From NCBI RefSeq assembly GCF_900250075.1, contig NZ_LT977071.1:846138-910137 (forward strand): DNA of 64,000 nucleotides. Reading direction: 5' to 3'. Shown one piece after another: positions 18,433-27,328 of the stretch (the first letter of the stretch is position 1; the number at the start of each line of letters is the position of its first letter). The DNA comes from Cupriavidus taiwanensis. GTDB lineage: Bacteria > Pseudomonadota > Gammaproteobacteria > Burkholderiales > Burkholderiaceae. Both the position numbers and the translations under genes were made by a program. The notes beneath the pieces are model-generated. The model did no database searches. It worked only from the letters and a program-made list of their open reading frames with translations, and was not told the origin of the DNA.

Positions 18433-18445
18433 TCGCCCGCTGCGT

Positions 18446-19240
18446 TCAGGCCGCGCCAGCGGCCTGCGGCATCGGCTGCGGGTTCTGCACCGCCTGGCTG
18501 GCATGCGCGTACAGGCGCTGCAGCGCCTGCTGCGGCGCGTCGCGCAGGAACGCGAGCATCTTGTCGATAAAGGGCCCGGTGGCGGTCTGCGGCACCAGCC
18601 GGATCCACTGCTGCGCTTCGGCCTCGCGCCCCGCCAGCGCCAGCATGCGCGCATAGTTGAACTGGCCGCGGAAGTCGCCGCCTTCGGCCGACTGGCGGTA
18701 GTACGCGACCGCGCGCGCCGGATCCTGCGCCACCTCCCAGCCGTCTTCGTGGAAGCCGCCCAGGATATTGAGCGACTTGGCATGGCCCAGCGCCGCCGCG
18801 CGCTGGTACCAGCCGAGCGCGGCGCGCCGGTCGGCGACGACGCCGTGGCCCAGCACCAGCGCCGTGGCCAGGTTGTACATGCCCCAGTCCGAGCCGCGCT
18901 CCGCCGCCAGCATGTACCAGTGCGCGGCGGCGCGCGCGTCCGGCGCGGTGCCCCAGCCGTTCTCGTAGCAGCGGCCGGCCAGGTTGGCCGCGCCCGCATG
19001 GCCGGCGTGCGCCGCGTGCTTGAACCACGCGAACGCCTGCACCGGGTCGCGTGCGACGCCATGGCCGGCCAGGAACCACTGGCCCAGCACCATCTGCGCG
19101 TCCAGATGGCCTGCCACTGCGGCGCCGCCCAGCCACGGCAGCGCCAGATGCGGCGGGCCGGCCAGCTTGTCGCGCAGTCCGGCGGGACCGAGCTGTTCGA
19201 GTTCGACCGGCGTGGCGACGCGAAAGGGCAGGGTATCCAT
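18446..19240 (-). CDS. Sel1-repeat (SLR) protein
   Basis: A 264-residue protein built from about four to five Sel1-like repeats between residues 45 and 215 (units such as GHLDAQMVLGQWFLAGHGV and SLNILGGFHEDGW). Such repeats form an alpha-solenoid for protein contacts. No signal peptide is seen, so it is probably cytoplasmic. It lies 91 bp downstream of the siderophore receptor gene on the same strand and is probably co-transcribed; SLR proteins next to Fiu/PiuA-type receptors are common in this order, but their role there is not established. The ATG at 19240 is preferred to a TTG eleven codons earlier. Confidence 0.83.
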   Translation of the reverse strand: MDTLPFRVATPVELEQLGPAGLRDKLAGPPHLALPWLGGAAVAGHLDAQMVLGQWFLAGHGVARDPVQAFAWFKHAAHAGHAGAANLAGRCYENGWGTAPDARAAAHWYMLAAERGSDWGMYNLATALVLGHGVVADRRAALGWYQRAAALGHAKSLNILGGFHEDGWEVAQDPARAVAYYRQSAEGGDFRGQFNYARMLALAGREAEAQQWIRLVPQTATGPFIDKMLAFLRDAPQQALQRLYAHASQAVQNPQPMPQAAGAA

Positions 19241-19331
19241 ACAAGGGGCTTCGGTTGAAAGGCAAAGCGGCACGCGACCGGAGCTGGCCGCGTGCCGCGT
19301 GTTGCGCAGTGCGGCCTTGGGGCCGCCGCGC

Positions 19332-21608
19332 TCAGTAGCGCAGGTTCAGGTTCAGCACCGCGGTGCGGCCCGGGGCCACCGTCGCATAGTGCGAGGTATA
19401 GGCCTGGCTGTAGTAGGTCTTGTCCGTCAGGTTCTGCACGTTCAGCTGCAGTGCCACGTTCTTGTTGATGCGGTATGCGGCCATCGCATCGAAGCGCCAG
19501 TACGGCGGCACCCACTTGTTGGTGCCCTGGTTGCCCCAGACCTTCGACACGTAGTACGCGCCGCCGCCGATGGTCAGGTTGGGCAGCAGCTGGTACGTGG
19601 TCCACAGGCTGAAGCTGTCTTCCGGCGTGTTCGGGAACGCCTGGCCGTTGGTCTGGCCGAAGGCCGCGCCGGCGCCGCCGTTGTTGCGCAGCTCGCTCTT
19701 CAGGTGGGTGTAGCCGCCGAACATGGCCCACTTCTCGGTCAGGTTGCCGGAGAAGCCCAGCTCGAAGCCGTCCACGCGCTTGTTGCCGGCCATGGCGGCG
19801 GTGCCGTCCTGCTGCACGATGCGGGCGTTGGTGGTCTCGATGCGGAAGATTGCCGCGGTCAGGGCCAGGCGGTTCTTCAGCACATCCCACTTGGTGCCCA
19901 GTTCGAACGAGCGGTTCTTTTCGGGCGCGAGCTGGTCGCCGCGGTTGCCGCTGCGGTCCGGGGCCAGGCCGTTGGGGTCCGAGCCCTGCGCCAGGAACGC
20001 GCCGGCGGGGGTCGACGAGGTGCCGTACGACACATAGAAGCTGGCGTTTTCGACCGGCTTGTACACCACGCCCAACTGGTAGTTGAACAGGTTGTCGTCG
20101 CGCGAGTATTCGGCGCGCGAGCCATTGGCCGCGCGCGCCGCGGTGAAGCTCGAGCGGTAGCTGTCCAAGCGCACCCCGCCATTGACGATCCACTGCTTGC
20201 TCAGCTCGACCGAGTCGAACAGGTACACCGACGCCGTGTTGGTCTTGGCGTTGGTCGGGTTGTTGGCGCGCGCGATGCTGCCGGCCCACGGATCGTTGGG
20301 GTTGGGGTTCAGCAGCGTGGTGCAGTTGTAGCCGCCGGCGGCCCCAGCGCCGTTCGGGCAGCTGCTGTTGCCGGTGTCGACGCTGTAGCTGTCGTTCTCG
20401 CTCTTTTCCTGCGAGAACTCTACGCCGAACACGTACTTGTGCTTGATCGCGCCGGTCAGGAACTCGCCCGACAGGTCGGTCTGGTTGGCCACCGTGCGCA
20501 CGGTGGAATAGCGCGTGTTCACGCGGCGCCAGAGCAGGTCGTAGTAGATGTTGCCCTTGCTGTCGTCAGGCTGCGTGTAGATGTAGTCCTGGTTGGTGCG
20601 CGAGAAGCGGGTCTGGTTGCGGAACTTCAGCGCCGGCGAAAAATCGTGCTCGAAGCGGATCGTGCCCATGTCGGCCTGGTCCTTGCGGAAGTCGCGGTCG
20701 AGCAGGCCGTAGTAGGTGCTGCGCGGCACGTTGACCGGCGAGCCGTCGCCGGCCTGGCGCGTGCGCGGCCGGCCGTCGCGCCGCGGGGTGAAGGCCGGGT
20801 TGTTGTACGGGATGCCGACGTCGGGGATGTCGTCGGTCTGCATGTGGTAGTACGACAGCGTCAGGCGCGTGTCGGTGCCCAGGCCGAACGCCACCGATGG
20901 CGCCACGCCCCAGCGCTTCTGGTGCACGGCATCGCGGCCGGCGACGTCCTGGTCGTAGAACATCGCATTGAGGCGGAACGCCGCGTGGTCGGCGAACTGC
21001 CAGTTGCCGTCGGCGGTGCCGCGCACGTACTGCGCATTGCCGACGCCGATATTGCCTTCGGCAAAATTGCCCAGCCGGGGCGCCTTGCTGGTGATATTGA
21101 TGCTGCCGCCGGCCGAGCCGCGGCCGTCGTAGGCGCCGGCCGGGCCCTTGGTCACTTCGACGCTCTCGACGTTGAACAGCTCGCGCGACTGCGCGCCGAT
21201 ATCGCGGAACCCGTCGAGGAAGGTGCTGGCCTGCGCGTCATAGCCGCGGATAAACGGCCGGTCGCCGACCGGGTTGCCGCCCTCGCCCGCGCCGAACGCA
21301 ATACCCGGCACCGTGCGCAGCACGTCGGTCAGCGTGGTCGAGCCGGTGCTCTGGATCACTTCCTGCGGAATGACGGTAATCGAGCGCGGCGTATCGCGCA
21401 GCGGCTCGGGATTCTTGATCGACGACGAGCTTTCCGCCTTGAAACCGCTGTCGCCGGTAACCGTTACCTGCGGCAGGTTGACCGGCTTGGGTGCTTCCTG
21501 CGCGGCAACCGGCGCTGCGGCGACTGCGGCGCCGACCATGCCGGTCAATTGTGAAATGGCACCCAGCTTCCCGTGGCTCTTTCTTGTTGTGACTGCCGAA
21601 TGCTGCAC
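19332..21608 (-). CDS. TonB-dependent siderophore receptor, Fiu/PiuA-like
   Basis: A 758-residue outer-membrane receptor. After a signal peptide (about 1-37) come a TonB-box region (LPQVTVTG), the plug domain (about 65-180; TPRSITVIPQEVIQ, then FIRGYDAQASTFLDGFRD) and a 22-stranded barrel ending in an aromatic residue (LNLNLRY), required for insertion by BamA. It matches catecholate/hydroxamate siderophore receptors, and the plug sequence resembles Fiu and PiuA, which take up monomeric catechols. A Fur-box-like sequence lies 32 bp before the start, so it is probably iron-repressed. The Sel1 gene follows. No siderophore biosynthesis genes are present, so xenosiderophore use is likely. Confidence 0.92.
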   Translation of the reverse strand: MQHSAVTTRKSHGKLGAISQLTGMVGAAVAAAPVAAQEAPKPVNLPQVTVTGDSGFKAESSSSIKNPEPLRDTPRSITVIPQEVIQSTGSTTLTDVLRTVPGIAFGAGEGGNPVGDRPFIRGYDAQASTFLDGFRDIGAQSRELFNVESVEVTKGPAGAYDGRGSAGGSINITSKAPRLGNFAEGNIGVGNAQYVRGTADGNWQFADHAAFRLNAMFYDQDVAGRDAVHQKRWGVAPSVAFGLGTDTRLTLSYYHMQTDDIPDVGIPYNNPAFTPRRDGRPRTRQAGDGSPVNVPRSTYYGLLDRDFRKDQADMGTIRFEHDFSPALKFRNQTRFSRTNQDYIYTQPDDSKGNIYYDLLWRRVNTRYSTVRTVANQTDLSGEFLTGAIKHKYVFGVEFSQEKSENDSYSVDTGNSSCPNGAGAAGGYNCTTLLNPNPNDPWAGSIARANNPTNAKTNTASVYLFDSVELSKQWIVNGGVRLDSYRSSFTAARAANGSRAEYSRDDNLFNYQLGVVYKPVENASFYVSYGTSSTPAGAFLAQGSDPNGLAPDRSGNRGDQLAPEKNRSFELGTKWDVLKNRLALTAAIFRIETTNARIVQQDGTAAMAGNKRVDGFELGFSGNLTEKWAMFGGYTHLKSELRNNGGAGAAFGQTNGQAFPNTPEDSFSLWTTYQLLPNLTIGGGAYYVSKVWGNQGTNKWVPPYWRFDAMAAYRINKNVALQLNVQNLTDKTYYSQAYTSHYATVAPGRTAVLNLNLRY

Positions 21609-21639
21609 TTTACGCCTCTCTTAATTGCGAATCGAAGTG

Positions 21640-21660
21640 GTAATGAGATGAATTATCATT
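21640..21660. promoter_or_regulatory. Fur-box-like site upstream of the siderophore receptor
   Basis: On the minus strand the stretch reads AAATGATAATTCATCTCATT, which keeps the ATGATAAT core and matches 12 of 19 positions of the GATAATGATAATCATTATC Fur consensus. It lies 32-52 bp before the receptor start codon, a position that would block the promoter. Confidence 0.6.
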
Positions 21661-21770
21661 TGGAGATGGTTGACTGGTCAAGGCTGGGCCGCGTTACCTT
21701 GCTTGTCGGATGTCAAAAGTGTTGCGAAATGGAGGCACCGGCAGTGCGGCCGGTATGTCGCAGCCATCGC

Positions 21771-21804
21771 AAAAAATCGGCCGGCGCCGAACTGCCGCCG
21801 GCCG
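21771..21804 (-). terminator. Intrinsic terminator of the TpsB gene
   Basis: On the minus strand a perfect 9-bp stem (21796-21804 with 21778-21786, CGGCCGGCG) is followed by six T (A run at 21771-21776 on the plus strand). It begins 28 bp after the TpsB stop codon and separates that gene from the receptor. Confidence 0.85.
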
Positions 21805-21831
21805 TGCAGGGAACCTTGGAAAAGCCAGGAC

Positions 21832-23499
21832 TCAGTCGAACTGGTAGGAATAGATCATGTTGATGCGCGGCGAACGGCGGCTGGCATTGGTCGGCTTGTC
21901 ACCGACCGGCTGCGCCAGCGACAGGTCCAGCGTGTAGTAGCGCCGGTCCGAGAAGCGCGCCCCCAGCGCCACCGACGACAGGCTGCGGTGCGACAGCGAC
22001 ACACTGTTGGAATACACGCGCGCCACGTCGGCCGACACATAGGGCTGGATCGTGCGCAGATAGGTCAGGTCCGGCAGGAACAGCCGGCTGATTTCGGCCG
22101 ACGCGCCCCAGCCCTTGTCGCCCGCGACTTCGCCCGCGGGGTAGCCCAGGCCGAAGAAGCGTCCGCCAAAGCTGATCTGCTCGCCCGAGGCCAGCCGGTC
22201 GCCGCTGTACTGGCCGGCGGCGGCCACGGTCAGGCCGAAGCCCGCGGGCAGGTCCTTCGACTGCGACAGCAGCAGTCGCGTACGGAAGAAGCTGAGGTCG
22301 TTGCTGTTGTTCTGGCGGCTCGCGCCCAGCGCATCGAAGCCCTTGTACAGGCCCAGCGTGGCGTTGCGGCTGACGCCTTCGCCGCGTTGCAGATAGGTCA
22401 GCTCCGCGGTGGCCACGCGCACGTTGGTGCCGAGCGTCACGCGCGTGCCGGTGGCGGTATGGGTATAGCGCTCGAACTGGTCGGCGCCGTAGACGCCGCC
22501 GGTCAGCGTCAGCGTATGCGCGTTGGACAGCAGCAGCGGATAGCTCAGGGTGCCGCCGATGCGCTTGGTGTCGTTGACATAGCGCGGGTTGAAGCCGATC
22601 GGCGCCAGCGTTGCATTCTGCGGCACGCCGCGGTAGTGCGAGGCATTGAGCCGCGCCACCATCCCTTCGGTGCCGATCGGCTGCGCATAGCTGGCGGCGT
22701 AGTATTCCTCGCTGTCGCGGCCCTTCGGGAATAGCGCCGACACCGAGATCTGCTCGCCCAGCGGCGTCAGGCTGTTGGTGGTGGCCGTGGCGATGGCGCG
22801 CAGGCCCGGCGACATGTATTCGATGCCGGTGCCGAAGGTGAAGGGCTTGCGCTTGACCTCGAGCACCATCTCGCAGGCGCCGTCGGTGGTGGTGGGCGGC
22901 TGCACCGTGGCCGCCACCTGCAGCCCGGGCTGCAGCGCCAGCGCGTTGACGTAGTGCTCGAAGCGGTCCTGCCGCAGCGGGCGGTCCTGCTGCAGCTTCT
23001 CGGCGATGGCGCGCAGGCGGCGCTCGGTCGGGCCCGCCTTGCCGGTCACCGTTACCTTGGCGACGTAGCCTTCCACCACCGTGACCAGCACATCGCCGTT
23101 GGCAAAGTCCTGCGCCGGCACGAACGCGAACGACAGCGGGTAGCCGCGCGCCTTGTACATCTGCGTCACCGCGTTGGCGGCTTCCAGCAGCTGCGCCACC
23201 GTGATCTCGCGGTTGGCCAGCGGCTGGAACTGCGCGGCCACTTCCTCGAACGGCAGCGTCTTCGCGCCCTCGATGCGAAAGCGCCGCGGCGTCAGGCGCG
23301 CGTTGAGCAGGTCCTGCATGGCAGGCTGCGGCCGCTCGACCTGCACGGTCACGCGGCTGTCGGGCCGGGCCGGCGCAATCTTGGGAAGCGTCTGGGTCGG
23401 ATCGCCCTGGACCGGGCTGCGCGGATCGGCCTGGACCAGGCCGTGATGGAACGCGCCGACGCCGACCAGCAGCGCGGCAACGCGATGACGTGCACGCAT
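21832..23499 (-). CDS. TpsB/ShlB/FhaC-type outer-membrane transporter
   Basis: A 555-residue Omp85-superfamily barrel of the two-partner-secretion B type. After a signal peptide (about 1-24) a ShlB-type POTRA region is clear (about 70-150: RRFRIEGAKTLPFEEV, then AVTQMYKARGYPLSFAFVPAQ and VTVVEGYVAKVTVTG), then a second POTRA and a 16-stranded barrel with the lid-like motif (GRFFGLGYP, about 470) and a C-terminal aromatic strand (MIYSYQFD). Family members export one dedicated TpsA adhesin or cytolysin. No TpsA with an N-terminal TPS domain is here; instead a glycine-rich lipoprotein gene lies 182 bp upstream on the same strand. Start at 23499 has AGGGG 8 bases ahead. Confidence 0.85.
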   Translation of the reverse strand: MRARHRVAALLVGVGAFHHGLVQADPRSPVQGDPTQTLPKIAPARPDSRVTVQVERPQPAMQDLLNARLTPRRFRIEGAKTLPFEEVAAQFQPLANREITVAQLLEAANAVTQMYKARGYPLSFAFVPAQDFANGDVLVTVVEGYVAKVTVTGKAGPTERRLRAIAEKLQQDRPLRQDRFEHYVNALALQPGLQVAATVQPPTTTDGACEMVLEVKRKPFTFGTGIEYMSPGLRAIATATTNSLTPLGEQISVSALFPKGRDSEEYYAASYAQPIGTEGMVARLNASHYRGVPQNATLAPIGFNPRYVNDTKRIGGTLSYPLLLSNAHTLTLTGGVYGADQFERYTHTATGTRVTLGTNVRVATAELTYLQRGEGVSRNATLGLYKGFDALGASRQNNSNDLSFFRTRLLLSQSKDLPAGFGLTVAAAGQYSGDRLASGEQISFGGRFFGLGYPAGEVAGDKGWGASAEISRLFLPDLTYLRTIQPYVSADVARVYSNSVSLSHRSLSSVALGARFSDRRYYTLDLSLAQPVGDKPTNASRRSPRINMIYSYQFD

Positions 23500-23681
23500 G
23501 GCAAAACCCCTGTAAGAAACACTGCGGCTATTGACGTCGCGTGCCACCGGCGTGGGGATTGCCGCTACCCCCGGGCGCCTGCTGGCCGATACTGCCGGTC
23601 CAGCGCGTGGCCGCTACGTTGAATCAGGTGAGCACCGCTGCCCGTGATCAAACGATCGCCGGGGCAGCGGCCAAGGCAGGA

Positions 23682-25259
23682 TTACTTCTGTCCGAGCGCG
23701 CCGGTCAGGCCGCCGAGCAAGCCGCCGACCAGGCCACCGACGGGGCCGGTGGTCGAGCCCTTGTTGGTGGTGCTGCCCGCGGTGGTGGTGGCGCCGCCGG
23801 TCACGGCGGAGACGACATTGGTGACGGGCGCCAGCGGGCTGGTGGTGCCAGTGCCGCCGGTTGCGCCGCCAACGCTGCCGACCGCGCCACCGACCACGCC
23901 AGTCACCACGCCGCTTACCGCGCCGGTGACCGGGGCCAGCGGTGTGCTGGCCGTGGCCGAGGCCAGGCCGCCGGTGACGGTGCTGACCAGGCTGGTGACG
24001 GGCGCCAGCGGCGAGCCACCGACTCCGCCAGTGGCGCTGCCCAGGCCGCCCACCGCGCCACTGACCAGCGACGTGACCGGAGCCAGCGGCGTGTTGGCGG
24101 TGGCGGCGGTCAGCCCTCCGGTGACGCTGCCGACCAGGCCGGTGACAGGCGCCAGCGGCGAACCCGTGCCGCCGGCGCCTGCCCCGCCTGCCAGCCCCCC
24201 GGCCAGCGTGGTAACCGGTGCCAGTACCGGACCCAGCGCGCCCAGCCCGCCGCCGCTGGCGGGGCCGTTGACCGCGCCGCCGAGCGAGGCCACCGTGGTG
24301 CCGGTGGCGTTGACCACGCCGCCGACGCCCGCGACCACCGGCGTGTTGGTCTGTTGCAGCTTGGTGCCGGCGGTGGCCAGCGCGCCGCCCACGGTCGCGA
24401 GCAGGCTGCTGGTCGGGGCGCCCAGGCCGGTGGCCGCGCCCAGTGACTGTGTGGTGCTGGTCAGTTGCGAGGTGATCGGCACGATCAGCTTGCTGGTGGT
24501 GATGGTCACCTGCTCGACCGCGCCGCTCGACAACACCGAGGTCAGCGTCCCGCCGGTGTTGCCGACGGTATTGCCCAGCGTGCCGACCACCGCGCCCAGC
24601 GGCGACGTCAGCGGCGCCAGCGGTGCCAGCTGGCCGGTGCCCAGGCCGCTCACCGCGGTGCCGGCGCTGGTCACCGCCTTGCCCAGTTCGGTCACCACGT
24701 TGCCGGTGCTGGCGACGGTGGTGCCGACCGGGTTGGTCGAATTGGGCATGCTGCCCAGCCCGGATTGCAGGCCCGTGGCCAGTGCGCCGACGGCATCGCC
24801 GGTCGCCGCCACCACGCCGCCCAGCCCGCTTTGGGTCTGGCCCGGCAACAGCGGCAGGTTGGCGTTGCCAAGCTGGTTGCCGAGGTCGCCGACGGTGCTG
24901 CCCGTATTGCCCAGCACCGTGCCGGCGTTGTCGATCACCGTGGCGGTCGGGGTCAGCGCGGTGGGCGTCTCGCCACCACCGGTATTGCCGCCGGTGTTGC
25001 CACCATTGCCACCACCGGTTCCGCCGCTGCCGCCACCGGTGCCGCCCGTGCCCCCGGTGCCGCCACCGGCCAGGTCGGTGCCGCCACCCGTGCCGCCGGT
25101 GCCTCCGTTGTTGCCGCCATTGGTACCGCCGTTGGTACCCCCATTCGTGCCAGCGGTATCGCTGGTGCCCATCGAGGTCGAGCCGCTGCCGCTGGCGCAG
25201 CCACCCAGGGTCAGCAGGGTTGCCAGGAGTGCCGTTACGGCGAGTTGTTGTTTGCGCAT
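23682..25259 (-). CDS. Glycine-rich lipoprotein with LAPVT repeats (collagen-like type)
   Basis: A 525-residue low-complexity lipoprotein. The signal peptide ends in LGGC (C21). Residues about 35-95 are Gly/Thr/Asn-rich with GGTN and GGTG units, then a longer region rich in G, T, V and A, and a C-terminal third with six LAPVT units (PLAPVTSLVS and variants). It is homologous to the divergent gene at 25950-27143: both share TPTA, then NPVG-TV-STGNVV and GLGT-LAPLAPLT and KLIVP-TS/KVIVPLTSKV segments. Such proteins are often labelled collagen-like, but the units do not keep a strict Gly-X-Y period. The TpsB gene follows it on the same strand. Start at 25259 has AAGGAAC ahead. Confidence 0.78.
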   Translation of the reverse strand: MRKQQLAVTALLATLLTLGGCASGSGSTSMGTSDTAGTNGGTNGGTNGGNNGGTGGTGGGTDLAGGGTGGTGGTGGGSGGTGGGNGGNTGGNTGGGETPTALTPTATVIDNAGTVLGNTGSTVGDLGNQLGNANLPLLPGQTQSGLGGVVAATGDAVGALATGLQSGLGSMPNSTNPVGTTVASTGNVVTELGKAVTSAGTAVSGLGTGQLAPLAPLTSPLGAVVGTLGNTVGNTGGTLTSVLSSGAVEQVTITTSKLIVPITSQLTSTTQSLGAATGLGAPTSSLLATVGGALATAGTKLQQTNTPVVAGVGGVVNATGTTVASLGGAVNGPASGGGLGALGPVLAPVTTLAGGLAGGAGAGGTGSPLAPVTGLVGSVTGGLTAATANTPLAPVTSLVSGAVGGLGSATGGVGGSPLAPVTSLVSTVTGGLASATASTPLAPVTGAVSGVVTGVVGGAVGSVGGATGGTGTTSPLAPVTNVVSAVTGGATTTAGSTTNKGSTTGPVGGLVGGLLGGLTGALGQK

Positions 25260-25493
25260 GGTCTGTTCCTTCATTCCCGTCGTTTCAATCGCTCGGCCGC
25301 GCAACGCGTTTGTCTGCTGCGTGCGGCGGTGACGGTGATGGCGCAATCGGTATGCCAGCGCTTTGGCGTGCTACCGCACAGACCCTGCCGAAGTCGGGTA
25401 TGGCACCCGCCAGGCCTTGCGGCATGCGGCCTGCACGGTGACCGCGGGAAGCGCCGCGAGGTCCGCCGGCGCGTTGGCATGGAGAGCGTGGCG

Positions 25494-25636
25494 CGTTACG
25501 CGTTACGTAACGTGTGTCGTGCGCGGGGAACAAACCAGCATCGGCGAAGCGGTGCGCGGTAAGCCGCCGCGGGGCCTGCCACGCCGCTTCGGCGTGTTCC
25601 CGCGTGCACGGAACACGTTACGTAGCACGTAACGCG
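25494..25636. repeat. Large imperfect inverted repeat in the 690-bp spacer between divergent lipoprotein genes
   Basis: The spacer 25260-25949 holds no gene I can support. Its main structure is an inverted repeat with arms of about 40 bp (25494-25532 and 25595-25636): the left arm read in reverse complement matches the right arm at most positions, including TGTTCCC, CACGTTACGTA and CGTAACG blocks. Inside, CGGCGAAGCGG (25542-25552) and CCGCTTCGGCG (25584-25594) continue the dyad. Each arm itself contains the self-complementary GTTACGTAAC or a near copy. It sits 235 bp from one start codon and 314 bp from the other, so it could serve both promoters. No open frame, T run or mobile-element border accompanies it. 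Confidence 0.75.
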
Positions 25637-25949
25637 TTTCGCGCTGCCGCGGCACCGTCCGCGCGCGCTTCGCCGCCACCCCGGTCCGCCCGGCAGGCCG
25701 CGCCGCGCAAGGCATGCAGGCAGTTCGCCGGTGTGTGTGCCAGTCCACCTTGCCACGCTGGCACGCGCCTTGCCATTCCCGATCCCGACGCGCCGACGAT
25801 TTCGCGTTCCACCGTGTTGCCATGGCTGATGGGGATGGCAGGCAGGTCGAACAAAGCGGGACAACCGGGCGCTCGTCGGCATTCCATGCGGCGGTTCACA
25901 AGAAAAGACGGCCCGGCAGTGCCGTGGCCAACCAGACAGGAGAAGCACA

Positions 25950-27143
25950 ATGAAGACCAAGCATCCCGCACCGCTTTCCATGACCTCGCTGGCCGCGGCC
26001 GGCGTCGCCGCCCTTGCCTTGCTGATGTCGGGCTGCTCGTCGAGCGGCGGCGGCAGCGGCGCCAATCCGCAGCCCAGCGGCGGCGGCGCCGATACGCCGG
26101 TCACGCCGCCGCCGCCGGCCGCCGCGCAGACCACGCCGACCGCCAAGGTCACCGAAGGCGCGGGCAATACCGTGGTGTCGGCGGGCAATGCCGTCAGCGA
26201 GATCGGCAAGTCGATCCAGGACGCGCCGCTGCCGCTGCTGCCCACCGACGCACGCAAGGGCGCCGGCGGGGTGGTGGTCAATGCGGGCGAAGCGGTCGGC
26301 GCGCTCGGCGCCGGCGTGCGCGACGGGCTCGGGCAGATGGGCTCGGTCGACAACCCGGTGGGCGTGACGGTGTCCAGCACCGGCAACGTGGTGCGCGAAG
26401 TGGGCGACGCCGTGGTCAGCGGCGGCGCGCTGGTGCAGGGCCTGGGCACCGAGAAGCTGGCGCCGCTGGCACCGCTGACCACGCCGGTGGGCGGCCTGGT
26501 CACGAAGGTCGGCACGGCGGTGCAGGGCGGCGGCGACAAGCTGCAGACGGTGCTGTCCGATGGCGCCGTCGCGCAGGTCACCAACTCGCTCAGCAAGGTC
26601 ATCGTGCCGCTGACCAGCAAGGTCACCGACGGTACCCAGACGCTGGGCGCGGCCACGCGCCTCGGCGGACCGGCCGACGGTCTGCTCTACAAGGTCGGCA
26701 ATACGGTGGCCACCGGCGGCAGCATGCTCGGCAATACGCAGGCCCCGGTGGTCGCGCCGCTTGGCGGCGTGGTGACCGAGGCCGGCAAGACCGTTGCCGC
26801 GGTCGGCGTGCTGGTCAACGGCAACGGCCAAACCGGCGGCAACCCGCTGGGCGGCTTGTTGAACAACCTGCCGCTGGCCGGCGCCGGCAACGGCCAGGGC
26901 AGCGATGGCAGCCACGGCGGCAATGCGCTCGGCGGCCTGCTCGGCAGCCTGCCGCTGGTCAAGCCCGGCAGCGGCGACAGCGGTGCCGGTGGCGGTGCAC
27001 CGGGTCCGGTCGGTGCGCTGCTGGCCCCGGTCACCGGTCTGGTCGGCGGCATCAAGAGCGGGGTCGGCGGCAGTGCCGGGGGCGGCTCGGGCGGCGGCGA
27101 CAGCAAGCCGCAACTGCCGATCCTGGGCGGGCTGCTCCACTGA
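25950..27143 (+). CDS. Glycine-rich lipoprotein, paralog of the 23682-25259 product
   Basis: A 397-residue lipoprotein with a lipobox LMSGC (C29), a Ser/Gly linker, then Gly/Val/Thr-rich sequence with repeated VGxTV, TGNVV and GG-V units. It aligns with the divergent paralog through most of its length (for example SSTGNVVREVGDAVVSGGALVQGLG against ASTGNVVTELGKAVTSAGTAVSGLG, quoted here in two parts of under 20 residues in the comparison above). It has only one LAPVT unit (LLAPVTGLVGG) against six in the paralog, and a shorter glycine tract. AGGAG lies 8 bp before the ATG. An intrinsic terminator follows at 27257-27289. Function unknown; a surface or periplasmic scaffold is a guess from composition. 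Confidence 0.78.
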   Translation: MKTKHPAPLSMTSLAAAGVAALALLMSGCSSSGGGSGANPQPSGGGADTPVTPPPPAAAQTTPTAKVTEGAGNTVVSAGNAVSEIGKSIQDAPLPLLPTDARKGAGGVVVNAGEAVGALGAGVRDGLGQMGSVDNPVGVTVSSTGNVVREVGDAVVSGGALVQGLGTEKLAPLAPLTTPVGGLVTKVGTAVQGGGDKLQTVLSDGAVAQVTNSLSKVIVPLTSKVTDGTQTLGAATRLGGPADGLLYKVGNTVATGGSMLGNTQAPVVAPLGGVVTEAGKTVAAVGVLVNGNGQTGGNPLGGLLNNLPLAGAGNGQGSDGSHGGNALGGLLGSLPLVKPGSGDSGAGGGAPGPVGALLAPVTGLVGGIKSGVGGSAGGGSGGGDSKPQLPILGGLLH

Positions 27144-27256
27144 AATGTCTCAACCCGCATAGGTGTTTTCACGGTGCGCTGTCGCTCATCACCCCGTCGC
27201 AGCGCATCTTTTTATTCCGCCTGGCTACGCGGCTGAGATGCCGGCATGGCCAGGCT

Positions 27257-27289
27257 GCGGGCCGGTTTGCACCGGCCCGCTTGTTCTTT
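27257..27289 (+). terminator. Intrinsic terminator after the second lipoprotein gene
   Basis: A perfect 10-bp stem (GCGGGCCGGT at 27257-27266 with ACCGGCCCGC at 27271-27280) with a TTGC loop is followed by TTGTTCTTT. It ends the lipoprotein transcript and insulates the Tad locus. Confidence 0.88.
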
Positions 27290-27328
27290 AACAAGCTGCG
27301 AGCCGGCGCGTTTCAAACGCGTGCTTTA

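Noticed and set aside
23635..23670. CCGCTGCCC/GGGCAGCGG dyad after the first lipoprotein gene as a terminator
   Set aside because: The arms are perfect but no T run follows on the minus strand.
25496..26656. Minus-strand frame across the lipoprotein spacer and second lipoprotein gene
   Set aside because: It is antisense to the second lipoprotein and reads the inverted repeat as peptide; no ribosome site or family features.
27241..27280. Sigma-54 promoter before flp (TTTGCA-like -12)
   Set aside because: The GG and GC elements are not 10 bp apart in any register, and the bases form a perfect terminator stem.
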